Source: Pseudomonadota bacterium
GTDB lineage: Bacteria; Pseudomonadota; Gammaproteobacteria; Xanthomonadales; Xanthomonadaceae
Direction of reading: 5' to 3'
Assembly (NCBI GenBank): GCA_023461075.1
Contig: JAEWNY010000076.1
Location: 29,200-93,199, forward strand
DNA: 64,000 nt
The stretch's first letter is position 1, and each line of letters opens with the position of its first letter. Shown here piece after piece: positions 8,167-17,256 of this stretch. Made by a program: the position numbers and the translations under genes. The notes beneath the pieces are model-generated. The model was not told where the DNA came from. It did no database searches and saw only the letters and a list, made by a program, of their open reading frames with translations.

Positions 8167-10536
8167 CTAGAACGGAATCGACAGCGCCGGATCGAGCGCC
8201 ACCAGGCGCTCGCGGAATGCCTCCTGGATCCGCGTCAACGCATCCACATCGTCCGCCTCGAAGCGGAGCACCAGGATCGGCGTCGTATTGGACGCACGTA
8301 CCAGGCCCCAACCGTTCGGCCAGTCGGCGCGCAGGCCGTCGATGGTGGTCGAACGCGCGCCCTCGAAATCACCCTCGGCGGCGAAGCGCGCGACGAAGGC
8401 ATGCGGATCGGCTACCGGGATCTTCAACTCCGGCGTGCTGGTGCCGTTCGGGATTTCGTCGAACACCGCATCGGCATCCTCGCCGCGCGCGGCGAGGATC
8501 TCCAGCAGCCGCGCGGCCGAGTAGATGCCGTCATCGAACCCGTACCAGCGCTCCTTGAAGAAGAAATGGCCGCTCATCTCGCCGGCCAGCTCGGCCTCGG
8601 TCTCGCGCATCTTCGCCTTGATCAGCGAATGCCCGGTCTTCCACATCAACGGGCTGCCGCCATGGCGCAGGACGAACGGCATCAACGCGCCGGTGCACTT
8701 GACGTCGTAGACGATCACCGCGCCGGGCTGGCGCTCCAGCACGTCGGCGGCGAACAGCATCAGCAGGCGGTCGGGGAAGATGTTCTCTCCCGCCGGGGTG
8801 ATGACGCCCAGGCGGTCGCCATCGCCATCGAAGGCCAGGCCGATGTCGGCGCCGCTCGCCGCGACCTCGCGCTTGAGGTCCTCGAGGTTGTGCGGCTCGC
8901 TCGGATCGGGGTGGTGGTTGGGGAAGGTGCCATCGATCTCGCAGAACAGGGGGATGACCTCGGCACCGATCGCCTCCAGCACGCGCGGCCCGAGCTCACC
9001 GGCGGCCCCGTTGCCGGCATCGACCACCACTTTCAACGGACGCGCCAACTGGATGTCGGAGGCGACACGCAGGATGTAGTCCGGCGCCATCTCGCGGCTG
9101 TCCAGGTTGCCCGGCGTCGCCGCACGATGCAGGCGAGCGGAGGCGATGCGCTGGTGGAGGTCGGTGATGGCGTCGCCGGACAACGTCTGCCCGCCGACCA
9201 CGATCTTGAAGCCGTTGTAGTCGGGTGGATTGTGGCTGCCGGTGACCGCCACGCACGAGCCATCCGGGTCCTGCGCGGCAGCGAAATACACCAGCGGCGT
9301 GGGTGCGAGGCCGATGTCGAGCACGTCGGCACCGGTGCTGCGCAGGCCCTCGATCAACGCGCCGGCCAATTCCGGCCCGGAAAGCCGGCCGTCACGACCG
9401 ACCACGATCTTGCTCAGGCCCTTCTCGTGCATCAGTGAGCCGATCGCCTGTCCGATCGCGCGCGCCACCTCGGCGCTCAATGACTGGCCGACGACGCCGC
9501 GGATGTCATAGGCGCGGAAGATCCCGGGATCGACCGCAGGGATGTCGGCGGCTTCCACACGGGTGACCAACGCCGCATCGTCGTCGGCCGATACCGACGC
9601 TGGCACCCCGCCGTCGGCAAGCGGCACGCTGTCCGGCAGCACCGGCGGCGGAGTCTGCTGCTCGAGTGCCATCGCTTCTTGCATGGTGAGGTCCGCCCCT
9701 TCGACGCCGTCGGACTGCCGGCGCGCCCGCAACTTCGGCCAGGCCAACGCCAAGCCCGCACCTGCCAGCAGCAGCACACCGACGACCAGGCTGGCCAGCG
9801 CACCCAGGCCGAAAGGACCGGCGGCGACCGGCGGCACCGCAGCCGCGACGCGCAGATCGCTGCCGGCCACCTTGGCGGCCTTGCTTTCGGCGCTGCCCGA
9901 AAGGCTGCCGTCGCCCTTCTCCAGCACCACCGCATCGCCCTGGCGCAGGGCCAGATACCCCGCGCCTGCATCGGTTCCGTCGAACGCAGCCTGCAGCGGT
10001 TGCAGCGGATACTCCGCAAGCGCGACGCGGCCGCCAGCGATCGGCGCCGCCGCGACGATCGCATTGCCCTTGCTTCCCCGGCCGATGCGCGCTTCCGGCT
10101 TGCCGCTGGCGTGAACCGCTTCGACCACCGCCAGTTTGCCGTAGCCGCTCGCGGGCAGGCCAGCATAGGCCGCATCGAGGTCAGCCGGATAGACCACGGT
10201 CTGGCGCGCGCCCTGGGCGGCGGCCGCGAACGCGGTCGCCAGCGCGGCCGGATCGGCGCCATTGGCCGCAGCAAGCACCGAAGGATCGCCGGCCGCCTGT
10301 GCGACCTTCCGGCGCGCATCGTTCATCGCCTTGGATGCCTGCTGCACCATCCGGTCGCGCTGCGCCAGCAACCCGCTTTCCGAAGCGCCGGCCTGCCATT
10401 GGCGGACGCCCGACCACAGCAGCCAGGCCGCCAACAAGCCCAGCAGCAGGGCCAGCAACGAGAGGCTGCGCCCGGCGGAACCCGCACCACCCGACAGCGA
10501 CAACTTGGGCAGCCTGGTCTTCTTTGCTTCGCTCAT
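8167..10536 (-). CDS. algC: Phosphomannomutase/phosphoglucomutase with N-terminal membrane domain
   Basis: Interconverts mannose or glucose 6- and 1-phosphates to supply GDP-mannose or UDP-glucose for exopolysaccharide and LPS. The C-terminal 450 residues (from FRAYDIRGVVG near 340) form the four-domain mutase with catalytic Ser434 in TGSHNPP, the metal loop DGDGDR and the phosphate-binding RASNTTP near the end. The N-terminal 335 residues carry two membrane segments (about 24-45 and 242-266) flanking a periplasmic stretch of about 200 residues, like a sensor input domain. Long versions of this mutase occur in pseudomonads and xanthomonads. It lies 21 bases after dut in the coaC-coaB-dut run. 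The enzyme call is secure; the role of the membrane domain is unknown. Confidence 0.92.
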   Translation of the reverse strand: MSEAKKTRLPKLSLSGGAGSAGRSLSLLALLLGLLAAWLLWSGVRQWQAGASESGLLAQRDRMVQQASKAMNDARRKVAQAAGDPSVLAAANGADPAALATAFAAAAQGARQTVVYPADLDAAYAGLPASGYGKLAVVEAVHASGKPEARIGRGSKGNAIVAAAPIAGGRVALAEYPLQPLQAAFDGTDAGAGYLALRQGDAVVLEKGDGSLSGSAESKAAKVAGSDLRVAAAVPPVAAGPFGLGALASLVVGVLLLAGAGLALAWPKLRARRQSDGVEGADLTMQEAMALEQQTPPPVLPDSVPLADGGVPASVSADDDAALVTRVEAADIPAVDPGIFRAYDIRGVVGQSLSAEVARAIGQAIGSLMHEKGLSKIVVGRDGRLSGPELAGALIEGLRSTGADVLDIGLAPTPLVYFAAAQDPDGSCVAVTGSHNPPDYNGFKIVVGGQTLSGDAITDLHQRIASARLHRAATPGNLDSREMAPDYILRVASDIQLARPLKVVVDAGNGAAGELGPRVLEAIGAEVIPLFCEIDGTFPNHHPDPSEPHNLEDLKREVAASGADIGLAFDGDGDRLGVITPAGENIFPDRLLMLFAADVLERQPGAVIVYDVKCTGALMPFVLRHGGSPLMWKTGHSLIKAKMRETEAELAGEMSGHFFFKERWYGFDDGIYSAARLLEILAARGEDADAVFDEIPNGTSTPELKIPVADPHAFVARFAAEGDFEGARSTTIDGLRADWPNGWGLVRASNTTPILVLRFEADDVDALTRIQEAFRERLVALDPALSIPF

Positions 10537-10557
10537 CCCGATCCCCGTTGTTCCGTT

Positions 10558-11016
10558 TCAGCGCACGCCGGTATGGCCGAAACCACCCGAGCCACGGGCA
10601 CTCGTCTCGAATTCATCCACCACCTGCAGGGTGGCACGCACCACCGGCAACAGCATCAATTGCGCGATGCGATCCCCGGGCTGCATCGTAAAAGCCTCGC
10701 GCTCGCGATTCCAGACGCTGATCATCAGCGGACCCTGGTAGTCGGCATCGATCAACCCGGTGCCGTTGCCGAGCACGATGCCGTGCTTGTGGCCCAGTCC
10801 CGAGCGCGGCAGGATCACCGCGCACAGGGCCGGGTCTGCGATGTGGATGCTGATGCCCGATGGCACCAGGGCGGCATCACCGGGCGCCAGTTCCAGCGGC
10901 GCCTCCAGCGCGGCGCGCAGGTCGAGGCCGGCGCTGGCCTCGGTCGCGTAAGCCGGCAACGGCCATTCGCCGCCGAAACGCGCATCCAGCACCTTCAGTT
11001 GCAGCACGTGGTGCAT
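10558..11016 (-). CDS. dut: dUTP diphosphatase
   Basis: Trimeric dUTPase that hydrolyses dUTP to dUMP, keeping uracil out of DNA and feeding dTMP synthesis. All five motifs are visible in 152 residues: ASAGLDLRA, the PRSGLG segment, GLIDADYQG with the catalytic Asp, GDRIAQL, and the C-terminal RGSGGFG(H)TG lid. The start overlaps the coaB stop by one base (TGATG), so the two are translationally coupled. Confidence 0.97.
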   Translation of the reverse strand: MHHVLQLKVLDARFGGEWPLPAYATEASAGLDLRAALEAPLELAPGDAALVPSGISIHIADPALCAVILPRSGLGHKHGIVLGNGTGLIDADYQGPLMISVWNREREAFTMQPGDRIAQLMLLPVVRATLQVVDEFETSARGSGGFGHTGVR

Positions 11017-11666
11017 CAGGGCAGTTCCTTGTCGATGAGGTCGAGCAGCGCCGCGGCCACCGCGCGCTTGGGGGCCGGACCGATCGCCGCCTCGCCATTC
11101 GCCCAGAACACCTGCAGCGTGTTGTCGTCGGATTCGAAACCGCTGCCGGTGATGCCGACGCGGTTGGCGCAGATCATGTCGATGCGTTTGGCGTCCAGCT
11201 TGCCGCGTGCGTAATGCTCGATGTCGTGGGTTTCCGCCGCGAAACCGACCACGCGCCGCGGCCTGTCGGCATGCACGGCGACATCGGCCAGGATGTCGCG
11301 GGTGCGGGTGAGTTCGAGCGTCAGCGTGTCGCTGCCCGGCGTCTTCTTGAGCTTCGCGTCCGAGTAGGTTTGCGGGGTGAAGTCCGCCACCGCCGCCGCA
11401 CCGATGTAGATCGATGCCGGCAAGGCCTGCATCACCGCCGCGTGCATGTCGGCGGCGCTGCGGACATCGATGCGCTCGACGCCCGCGGGCGTCGGCAGGT
11501 GCACGGGGCCGGCGACCAGCACGACCTCAGCGTCGCGGGAGGCCGCTGCCTCGGCAATCGCGAAACCCATCTTGCCGCTCGAGCGGTTGCCGATGAAACG
11601 CGCCGGATCGATGTCCTCGTAGGTCGGCCCCGCGCTGACGATGATCCGCACACCCGCCAGGCTCAT
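11016..11666 (-). CDS. coaB: Phosphopantothenoylcysteine synthetase half of CoaBC
   Basis: Condenses 4-phosphopantothenate with cysteine in CoA synthesis. The 216 residues hold the complete CoaB domain: [14 protein letters not shown], the [11 protein letters not shown] dimer motif, [12 protein letters not shown], and GFAAET. In most bacteria this domain is fused to CoaC in one chain of about 400 residues. Here the ATG at 11666 overlaps the coaC stop by four bases (ATGA), and the two products sum to about 398 residues, so nothing is missing. Either a true two-gene version or a single-base frameshift in a fused gene would look like this. No good ribosome-binding site precedes the ATG, so translation would depend on coupling. 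Confidence 0.9.
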   Translation of the reverse strand: MSLAGVRIIVSAGPTYEDIDPARFIGNRSSGKMGFAIAEAAASRDAEVVLVAGPVHLPTPAGVERIDVRSAADMHAAVMQALPASIYIGAAAVADFTPQTYSDAKLKKTPGSDTLTLELTRTRDILADVAVHADRPRRVVGFAAETHDIEHYARGKLDAKRIDMICANRVGITGSGFESDDNTLQVFWANGEAAIGPAPKRAVAAALLDLIDKELP

Positions 11667-12211
11667 GCGGCCAGCCCGGAAAGCGCTTCGATGATTTCCG
11701 CGGGCTCGGCCATGCGGCCGGGGCCGCTTTCGCCGCAGGCCTGCGCGCCGACGCCGGGACCGACGAAGGTCACTCCACGCGAGCGCAGCAACTCGACATT
11801 GGCCTGCGTGGCCGGATGCAGCCACATCCGATGGTTCATGGCTGGCGCTGCGAGGATCGGCGAGGTGGTGGCCAGGCAAAGCGTCGAGACCAGGTCGTCG
11901 GCCAAGCCATGCGCCAGGCGAGCCAACGTGTTGGCAGTCGCCGGCGCGATGACGATGGCGTCCGGCCAGCGCGCCAGTTCGATATGGCCCATCGCCGCCT
12001 CGGCCTCCTCGTCCCACAGGCTGCTTCGCACCGGGTGCCCGGACACCGCCTGGAACGTGGTTGCACCGACGAAACGCAGGGCGTTGTCGGTCATCGCCAC
12101 CTGCACTTCGCGGCCGGAATCGCGCAGACGGCGCACCAGCTCGACCGCCTTGTACGCGGCGACGCCAGCGCAGACGCAGAGCAGGACGCGCTCGAGGCGG
12201 GGCGCATTCAC
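11663..12211 (-). CDS. coaC: Phosphopantothenoylcysteine decarboxylase half of CoaBC
   Basis: FMN enzyme that decarboxylates phosphopantothenoylcysteine to 4-phosphopantetheine. The 182 residues contain the flavoprotein fold with the CVCAGVAAYKA start, the catalytic region APAMNHRMW, and the cysteine of the QACGESGPGRMAEP motif. It ends exactly where the usual linker to CoaB would begin, and overlaps coaB by ATGA. First gene of the coaC-coaB-dut-algC run and divergent from radC. Confidence 0.92.
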   Translation of the reverse strand: MNAPRLERVLLCVCAGVAAYKAVELVRRLRDSGREVQVAMTDNALRFVGATTFQAVSGHPVRSSLWDEEAEAAMGHIELARWPDAIVIAPATANTLARLAHGLADDLVSTLCLATTSPILAAPAMNHRMWLHPATQANVELLRSRGVTFVGPGVGAQACGESGPGRMAEPAEIIEALSGLAA

Positions 12212-12334
12212 GGTCAGGAAATTCCTACATCCAAGCTGGCCGAAAGCTTACCCGATGCCGGTGTTCGCCCGATGTCGACTGTCACGGCGGCGATGCAGTC
12301 TGGCGTTGTCGTGAAGCCAAGGCAGCACCGCCCC

Positions 12335-13009
12335 ATGCACATCCGAGACTGGCCCCGCGCCGAACGCCCGCGCGAAAAACTGCTCAAGCAGGGCGCGATC
12401 ACCCTGTCCGATGCGGAATTGCTGGCGCTGTTCCTGGGCTCGGGATTGCGGGGGCAGGACGCGGTGATGACCGCGCGCATGCTGCTGGCGCACCACGGTC
12501 CGCTCCGCAGCCTGCTGGAGATGACGCCCAAGGAGCTGTCCAGGCTGAAAGGCATCGGCCCCGCGCGGGCCTGCAAGCTCTCGGCGGCGCTCGAGCTGTG
12601 CAACCGCTTCATGGCTGCCGGGCTGGAACGCGGCGACGCCTTGGCCGATCCCTCCGCCGCCGGGCGTTACTTCGGCCAACGCCTGCGCAGCCGGGTCAGC
12701 GAGGTCTTCGCGGCGCTGTTCCTCGACAGCCGCCATCGCGCGCTCGCCTTCGAGGAACTGTTCACCGGCACGATTGACGGGACCGAGGTACACCCGCGTG
12801 AAGTGGTGCGCCGCGCCCTGGCGCACAACGCGGCGGCGGTGATCGTCGGCCACAACCATCCCAGCGGCAACCGCGAACCCAGCGCCGCCGATCGCGCGGT
12901 GACCCACAGCCTCAAGCACGCATTGGGATTGGTCGATGTACGCCTGCTCGACCATTTCGTGATCGCAGACGGCCCGCCGGTCTCGCTGGCCGCACGCGGC
13001 TGGCTGTAG
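12335..13009 (+). CDS. radC: RadC-family JAB1/MPN domain protein
   Basis: A 224-residue member of the RadC (YicR) family: helix-hairpin-helix segment (LKGIGPARACKL near 69-80) followed by a JAMM metalloprotease-like domain with the HNHPSG plus downstream Asp motif at about 170. The family's true activity is unsettled; the old DNA-repair label for E. coli was withdrawn. I start at 12335 because MHIRDWPRAERPREKLL matches the normal N-terminus. It faces away from coaC. Confidence 0.93.
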   Translation: MHIRDWPRAERPREKLLKQGAITLSDAELLALFLGSGLRGQDAVMTARMLLAHHGPLRSLLEMTPKELSRLKGIGPARACKLSAALELCNRFMAAGLERGDALADPSAAGRYFGQRLRSRVSEVFAALFLDSRHRALAFEELFTGTIDGTEVHPREVVRRALAHNAAAVIVGHNHPSGNREPSAADRAVTHSLKHALGLVDVRLLDHFVIADGPPVSLAARGWL

Positions 13010-13132
13010 CCATCATCTCCGGCGGCTCGGCGGGCAACGTCTCCCCAGCGTCCCGCCGGGCCGCGTTTTCCCAGCGTCCGCGGCCTTCGCCCGCTAAACT
13101 GGTCGACCGCAAGCCGCCCCGCGCCATCCTTC

Positions 13133-14821
13133 GTGAAAGCCCAACTCAAGTCCCTGGTCGACCAGGGCATCGCCGTCCTCCGTGCCGACGGCACCCTCGC
13201 CGTCGATGCCGCGACGCCCGATTTCGTCATCGAGCGGCCGCGCGATGCCAGCCACGGCGACTTCTCCACCAATGCCGCGATGACCCTCGCCAAGGCCGCG
13301 CGCAGCAATCCGCGTGCAGTGGCGCAGGCGTTGGTGGCCGCGCTGCCGGCCGATGCCTCCATCGCCAAGGTCGAGATCGCCGGGCCGGGCTTCATCAACT
13401 TCCACTTGGCGCCGGCCGCATGGCGCGCGGTAGTGCGCGATGTGCATGCACAAGGCGATGCCTACGGCCGCAATGCCTCCGGCGGCGGCCAGACCGTCGG
13501 CGTCGAATACGTATCGGCCAACCCGACCGGCCCGCTGCACGGCGGCCACGGCCGCGCGGCGGCGATCGGCGATTCGATCGCGCGCCTGCTCGCGGCCAAC
13601 GGCTGGAAGGTGGTGCGCGAGTTCTACTACAACGATGCCGGCGTGCAGATCGAGAACCTGGCGAAGTCAGTCAAGGCGCGCATCGATGGTCTGAAACCCG
13701 GTGATGACGCATGGCCGGAAGCCGCCTACAACGGCGACTACATCGCCGATGTCGCCGATGCCTACCTGCGTGGCGACACGGTCGAGGTGGATGGCGAAAC
13801 CGTCATCGGCGCGAAGGACGGCAATGACATCGATGCCATCCGCCGCTTCGCCGTGGCTTGGCTGCGCCGCGAGCAGAATGCCGACCTCGATGCCTACGCC
13901 GTCGCCTTCGACAACTGGTTCCTCGAGTCATCGCTGTATGCCGACGGCAGGGTCGAAGAGACCGTGGCCGAGCTGGTCAGGCACGGCCACACCTACGAGG
14001 AGGGCGGTGCGCTGTGGCTGCGCAGCACCGATTTCGGTGACGACAAGGACCGGGTGATGCGCAAGTCCGACGGCAGCTATACCTACTTCCTGCCGGATGT
14101 CGCCTACCACCGCAACAAGTGGCAGCGCGGCTGGCAACGCGCGATCACCGAGCTCGGCGCCGACCACCACGGTTCGCTGGCGCGCGTGCGTGCCGGCCTG
14201 CAGGCGTTGGATGCCGGCATCCCCCCGGGTTATCCGGATTACGTGCTGCACCAGATGGTGACGGTGATGCGTGGCGGCGAGGAAGTGAAGCTGTCCAAGC
14301 GCGCCGGTAGCTACGTCACCCTGCGTGACCTCATCGAGGAGACCGGCAAGGACGCGGTGCGCTGGTTCCTGATCGCGCGCAAGCCGGATTCCCAGCTCAC
14401 TTTCGACATCGACCTGGCCCGTTCGCAGTCCAACGACAACCCGGTCTATTACGTGCAGTACGCGCATGCGCGGGTGCACAGCCTGCTGCGCCAGGCCGCG
14501 GAGAAGGGCTTCGCGGTCGACCTCGACAACGGGCTGGCCAAGCTGGACACGGTGGACGATGCCCCCAGCCAGTCGCTGATGGTGGAACTTTCGCGCTACC
14601 CGGAAGTGGTGGAGGCCGCGGCAGTCACGCTGGAGCCACATGCGATCGCGCAGTATCTGCGGGAACTCGCGACCGCCTTCCACACCAGCTATCACGCCCA
14701 ACCGGTACTGGTGGCCGAGCGCGACGAACGCGATGCCCGCCTTGCGCTGGCCACCGCCACCGCGCAGGTGTTGCGCAACGGATTGGATTTACTGGGCGTT
14801 TCCGCGCCCGAGAAGATGTAA
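13133..14821 (+). CDS. argS: Arginyl-tRNA synthetase
   Basis: Class I synthetase charging tRNA-Arg. The 562 residues hold the N-terminal additional domain (tRNA D-loop contact), the HIGH-equivalent HGGH at 136-139 after SANPTGPL, a KLSKRAG loop in place of KMSKS, and the DALR anticodon-binding domain at the C-terminus with [11 protein letters not shown]. The start is GTG at 13133; no earlier in-frame start fits the family. Seventeen bases separate its stop from the SPOR gene, suggesting an operon. Confidence 0.96.
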   Translation: MKAQLKSLVDQGIAVLRADGTLAVDAATPDFVIERPRDASHGDFSTNAAMTLAKAARSNPRAVAQALVAALPADASIAKVEIAGPGFINFHLAPAAWRAVVRDVHAQGDAYGRNASGGGQTVGVEYVSANPTGPLHGGHGRAAAIGDSIARLLAANGWKVVREFYYNDAGVQIENLAKSVKARIDGLKPGDDAWPEAAYNGDYIADVADAYLRGDTVEVDGETVIGAKDGNDIDAIRRFAVAWLRREQNADLDAYAVAFDNWFLESSLYADGRVEETVAELVRHGHTYEEGGALWLRSTDFGDDKDRVMRKSDGSYTYFLPDVAYHRNKWQRGWQRAITELGADHHGSLARVRAGLQALDAGIPPGYPDYVLHQMVTVMRGGEEVKLSKRAGSYVTLRDLIEETGKDAVRWFLIARKPDSQLTFDIDLARSQSNDNPVYYVQYAHARVHSLLRQAAEKGFAVDLDNGLAKLDTVDDAPSQSLMVELSRYPEVVEAAAVTLEPHAIAQYLRELATAFHTSYHAQPVLVAERDERDARLALATATAQVLRNGLDLLGVSAPEKM

Positions 14822-14838
14822 GCAGGAGCTCAGGTTCG

Positions 14839-15723
14839 ATGGCAGCACGACGCGGTAGAACACAGGCCCGCCGCAGCGGCGGTGGCAGCAACGGCTTGCC
14901 CGGATGGGCATGGCTGGTCATCGGCGTGCTGGCCACGCTGTTGGTGATCGTGATGGCGCCGAAATTCCTGAACAAGGAAGGCGGAGGCGGCTTCTTCCGC
15001 ACCGGCGCGCCGCATGCCGACCCGGATGCGCAACCGCGCGGCAGCGGTGAGACCGATGGCGCGTTCGAGCCGGTCGCCGCCGAGCCCAGGGCCACCCCTG
15101 CCAAGCCGGCCGACAACGCCGGCAAGGGTGGCGACTTCGATTTCTACGAGCTGTTGCCGGGCGAAGAGGTCGCGATGACCGACGCGCAGATCGCCGCGAT
15201 CGCGCGCGAGGAAGCCCGCCGCAGGGATGCCGATGCCGCCGCGGCGGCGCGTGCAGCCGCAGCCGCCACCGCGCCCACCGATCCTGCCCTGCAGGCCGCC
15301 GATGCCCAGGCGCGTGCTGCGGCAGCAGCTGCCGGCCTGCCGCAACCCTTGCCGGAAGCCTCGCGCACGCCTGCGCCGACTGCCACCACGCCTGCACCGC
15401 GCCAGCAGGTGGCCAGCGCCACGCCCGCGCCGAAACCGGCCAGCCAGCCGACGGAACCCGCTTTCGCCACCAGTAAACCGCCGACCGCGACCACGCCGTA
15501 CATCCTGCAGGCCGGCGCCTTCCAGGCCAGCGGCGATGCCGAAGCGGTGAAAGCCAAGATCGCCCTGCTCGGCCTCAACGCGCGGGTGGAATCAGCCAAT
15601 ATCAACGGCAAGACCATGTATCGGGTGCGCATGGGGCCCTACGGCACCGCTTCGGAACTGGCCGAAGCCAAGGCCAAGCTCGGCAACGGCGGCCTGCCGG
15701 CGGTGGCGATCAAGGCCAAGTAG
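14839..15723 (+). CDS. SPOR-domain protein, FtsN-like
   Basis: A bitopic inner-membrane protein of 294 residues: short basic cytoplasmic start, one membrane segment (about 23-43), a long Ala/Pro/Thr-rich periplasmic linker, and a C-terminal SPOR domain (about 212-290) that in this family binds denuded glycan strands at the septum. The layout and the position after argS match genes annotated as FtsN-like in xanthomonads. Whether it is the essential FtsN or an accessory SPOR protein is not decided here. Confidence 0.85.
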   Translation: MAARRGRTQARRSGGGSNGLPGWAWLVIGVLATLLVIVMAPKFLNKEGGGGFFRTGAPHADPDAQPRGSGETDGAFEPVAAEPRATPAKPADNAGKGGDFDFYELLPGEEVAMTDAQIAAIAREEARRRDADAAAAARAAAAATAPTDPALQAADAQARAAAAAAGLPQPLPEASRTPAPTATTPAPRQQVASATPAPKPASQPTEPAFATSKPPTATTPYILQAGAFQASGDAEAVKAKIALLGLNARVESANINGKTMYRVRMGPYGTASELAEAKAKLGNGGLPAVAIKAK

Positions 15724-15740
15724 ACCTTCGCTGTCGATCA

Positions 15741-15772
15741 CGAAAAACGTCCGGCTTGCCGGGCGTTTTTCG
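15741..15772. terminator. Bidirectional terminator between the SPOR and hydrolase genes
   Basis: A long, nearly perfect stem: CGAAAAACG at 15741-15749 pairs with CGTTTTTCG at 15764-15772, with CCGGC and GCCGG extending it inward to a tiny loop. The A tract on one arm and T tract on the other allow it to end transcripts from both converging genes. Confidence 0.85.
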
Positions 15773-15774
15773 TC

Positions 15775-16698
15775 TCAAATTCGGCTGCGATGCGGGTCGA
15801 CGACGACATGCGGTCGTTGCGATGGATACACACCGCCTGCATCGCGGGGGCATTGCGCCTCGAGCCAGTCGCACAGCACCCCGAACACTTCCCCGCGATC
15901 GGGTTCGCGCTCGTTGAACAGCTCGTGGTACAGGCCGGCAAATTCGCGGGCCTGGACCACGCCGGGCGACGCGGCAGCCGCGAAACGCCGGCTGCCCTCG
16001 GCATCGACCAGATGGTCATCCCCGGCGAACAGCAGCAGGGTCGGCACCTGCCAATCACGCGCGGCCTCCATCGTCGGTGGTCCGCTGGTGGCGATGAAAT
16101 GGGCGAGGCGGCCGCTGATGCGGTCATGCACCTGCGGGTCGGATCGATAGGCGACCACTTCAGCCGCGTCATGCGAGATGCGCGAGGTATCGAGCCCGTT
16201 GGCGATGGTGAAACCGGGTGCGATGTGCGCCAGCAGCGCCGCGAGCCAGCGTTGATCCCGTCGCATCCCGGAAGCCAGTGCGGGCGACGACAACACCAGC
16301 GCATCGGGCGTGACCCTTCTAAGAGCAACCGCACGTGCGGCGACCAGTCCACCCAGGCTGTGGCCGAGCAGGAGCAACCGCTCGCCTTTCTCCATGCCGG
16401 TGCGCGTCGACGCGGCGACTTCGGCAAGGTCATCAAGCAGCCGCGTCGGTCGATCAAGCGTGCCGCGCTTGCCGGGCGAGCGGCCATGCCCGTACTGGTC
16501 GTGGCCGCGCACCTCGAAACCGTGCGCGGAGAACCACGCGGCGACATGCGCGTAGCGGCCGACGTGCTCGCCCAGTCCGTGGACCAGCAGCACGATGCCG
16601 CGACGCCGACCTTGCGCAGGCCATCGCCGTTGCAGCACAACCCGGCCATCGGCCAGCGACAGCGGGTTCAAGACCTCCCAGGGCGTTGGATTCATCAT
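15775..16698 (-). CDS. Alpha/beta hydrolase, monoacylglycerol lipase or lysophospholipase type
   Basis: A 307-residue serine hydrolase. VHGLGEHVGRY forms the oxyanion region near 38-48, GHSLGG the nucleophile elbow (Ser near 118), and the acid and histidine are in DDHLVD and YHELFNE near the end. This combination is that of the Hydrolase_4 family, which takes monoacylglycerols and lysophospholipids. No signal peptide is seen. ATG at 16698 or 16695 starts the protein (MMNP or MNP). It converges on the SPOR gene and diverges from the Lys-rich protein. Confidence 0.88.
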   Translation of the reverse strand: MMNPTPWEVLNPLSLADGRVVLQRRWPAQGRRRGIVLLVHGLGEHVGRYAHVAAWFSAHGFEVRGHDQYGHGRSPGKRGTLDRPTRLLDDLAEVAASTRTGMEKGERLLLLGHSLGGLVAARAVALRRVTPDALVLSSPALASGMRRDQRWLAALLAHIAPGFTIANGLDTSRISHDAAEVVAYRSDPQVHDRISGRLAHFIATSGPPTMEAARDWQVPTLLLFAGDDHLVDAEGSRRFAAAASPGVVQAREFAGLYHELFNEREPDRGEVFGVLCDWLEAQCPRDAGGVYPSQRPHVVVDPHRSRI

Positions 16699-16767
16699 CC
16701 GGCGCTGGCTTCGCAGCCATTGCGACGCGTTTGCGCCACACTGGCGGTCTGGGAAGGAGGACGCATC

Positions 16768-17190
16768 ATGGCCATCGAATCGGCGCTGATCAAACCGGTG
16801 GTGGACGCGATCATGGCATTGCTGCGCCGTGGCGAGAACGTGCAGCTGCACCGCAATGCCGAGAAGGCGGTGCGCGAGGCGATCCGCGAATTGCTGCTGG
16901 CCACGCCGGACGAGAACAAGGCCGCCGCGCGCATCGCGATCGCCAAGGCCGCCGGCCTGCTGTCGGAGGACGTGGTGCTGGCCGAGGAGATGCTGCAGAA
17001 GCATCGCGCGACCAAGGCCGCGACGCGCACGCGCTCCGGAAGCTCGCGCGCGCGAAAAAAACCCGCGGCCAACGAAGCATCGACTTCGACATCGCCGCCC
17101 GGCAGGGCCAAACCGGCCGGCAAGGCCGCAGCGAAACCCGAAAAGAAACCCGCCGGCAAGACCGGCCCTGCACGCAAGACCAAGCCCTGA
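16768..17190 (+). CDS. Small protein with helical N-terminus and Lys/Ala/Pro-rich tail
   Basis: A 140-residue protein with a strong ribosome-binding site (AAGGAGG about 7 bases before ATG 16768). Residues 1-85 look helical. Residues 86-140 are a low-complexity Lys/Ala/Pro/Arg tail resembling histone H1-like and AlgP-like bacterial tails, so nucleic-acid binding is plausible but unproven. I do not recognise the family. It is divergent from the hydrolase and lies 66 bases before an SDR gene. Confidence 0.75.
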   Translation: MAIESALIKPVVDAIMALLRRGENVQLHRNAEKAVREAIRELLLATPDENKAAARIAIAKAAGLLSEDVVLAEEMLQKHRATKAATRTRSGSSRARKKPAANEASTSTSPPGRAKPAGKAAAKPEKKPAGKTGPARKTKP

Positions 17191-17256
17191 TCTTTGGCGA
17201 ACAGGCAGCGACTTCCGGCACGGCACAATGGTCACCCGTTTCCGCACGACATCGCC

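Noticed and set aside
13020..13080. Terminator between radC and argS
   Set aside because: GGCGGG and CCCGCC can pair, but the loop is about 18 bases and the T run is short and offset, so it is too weak to list.
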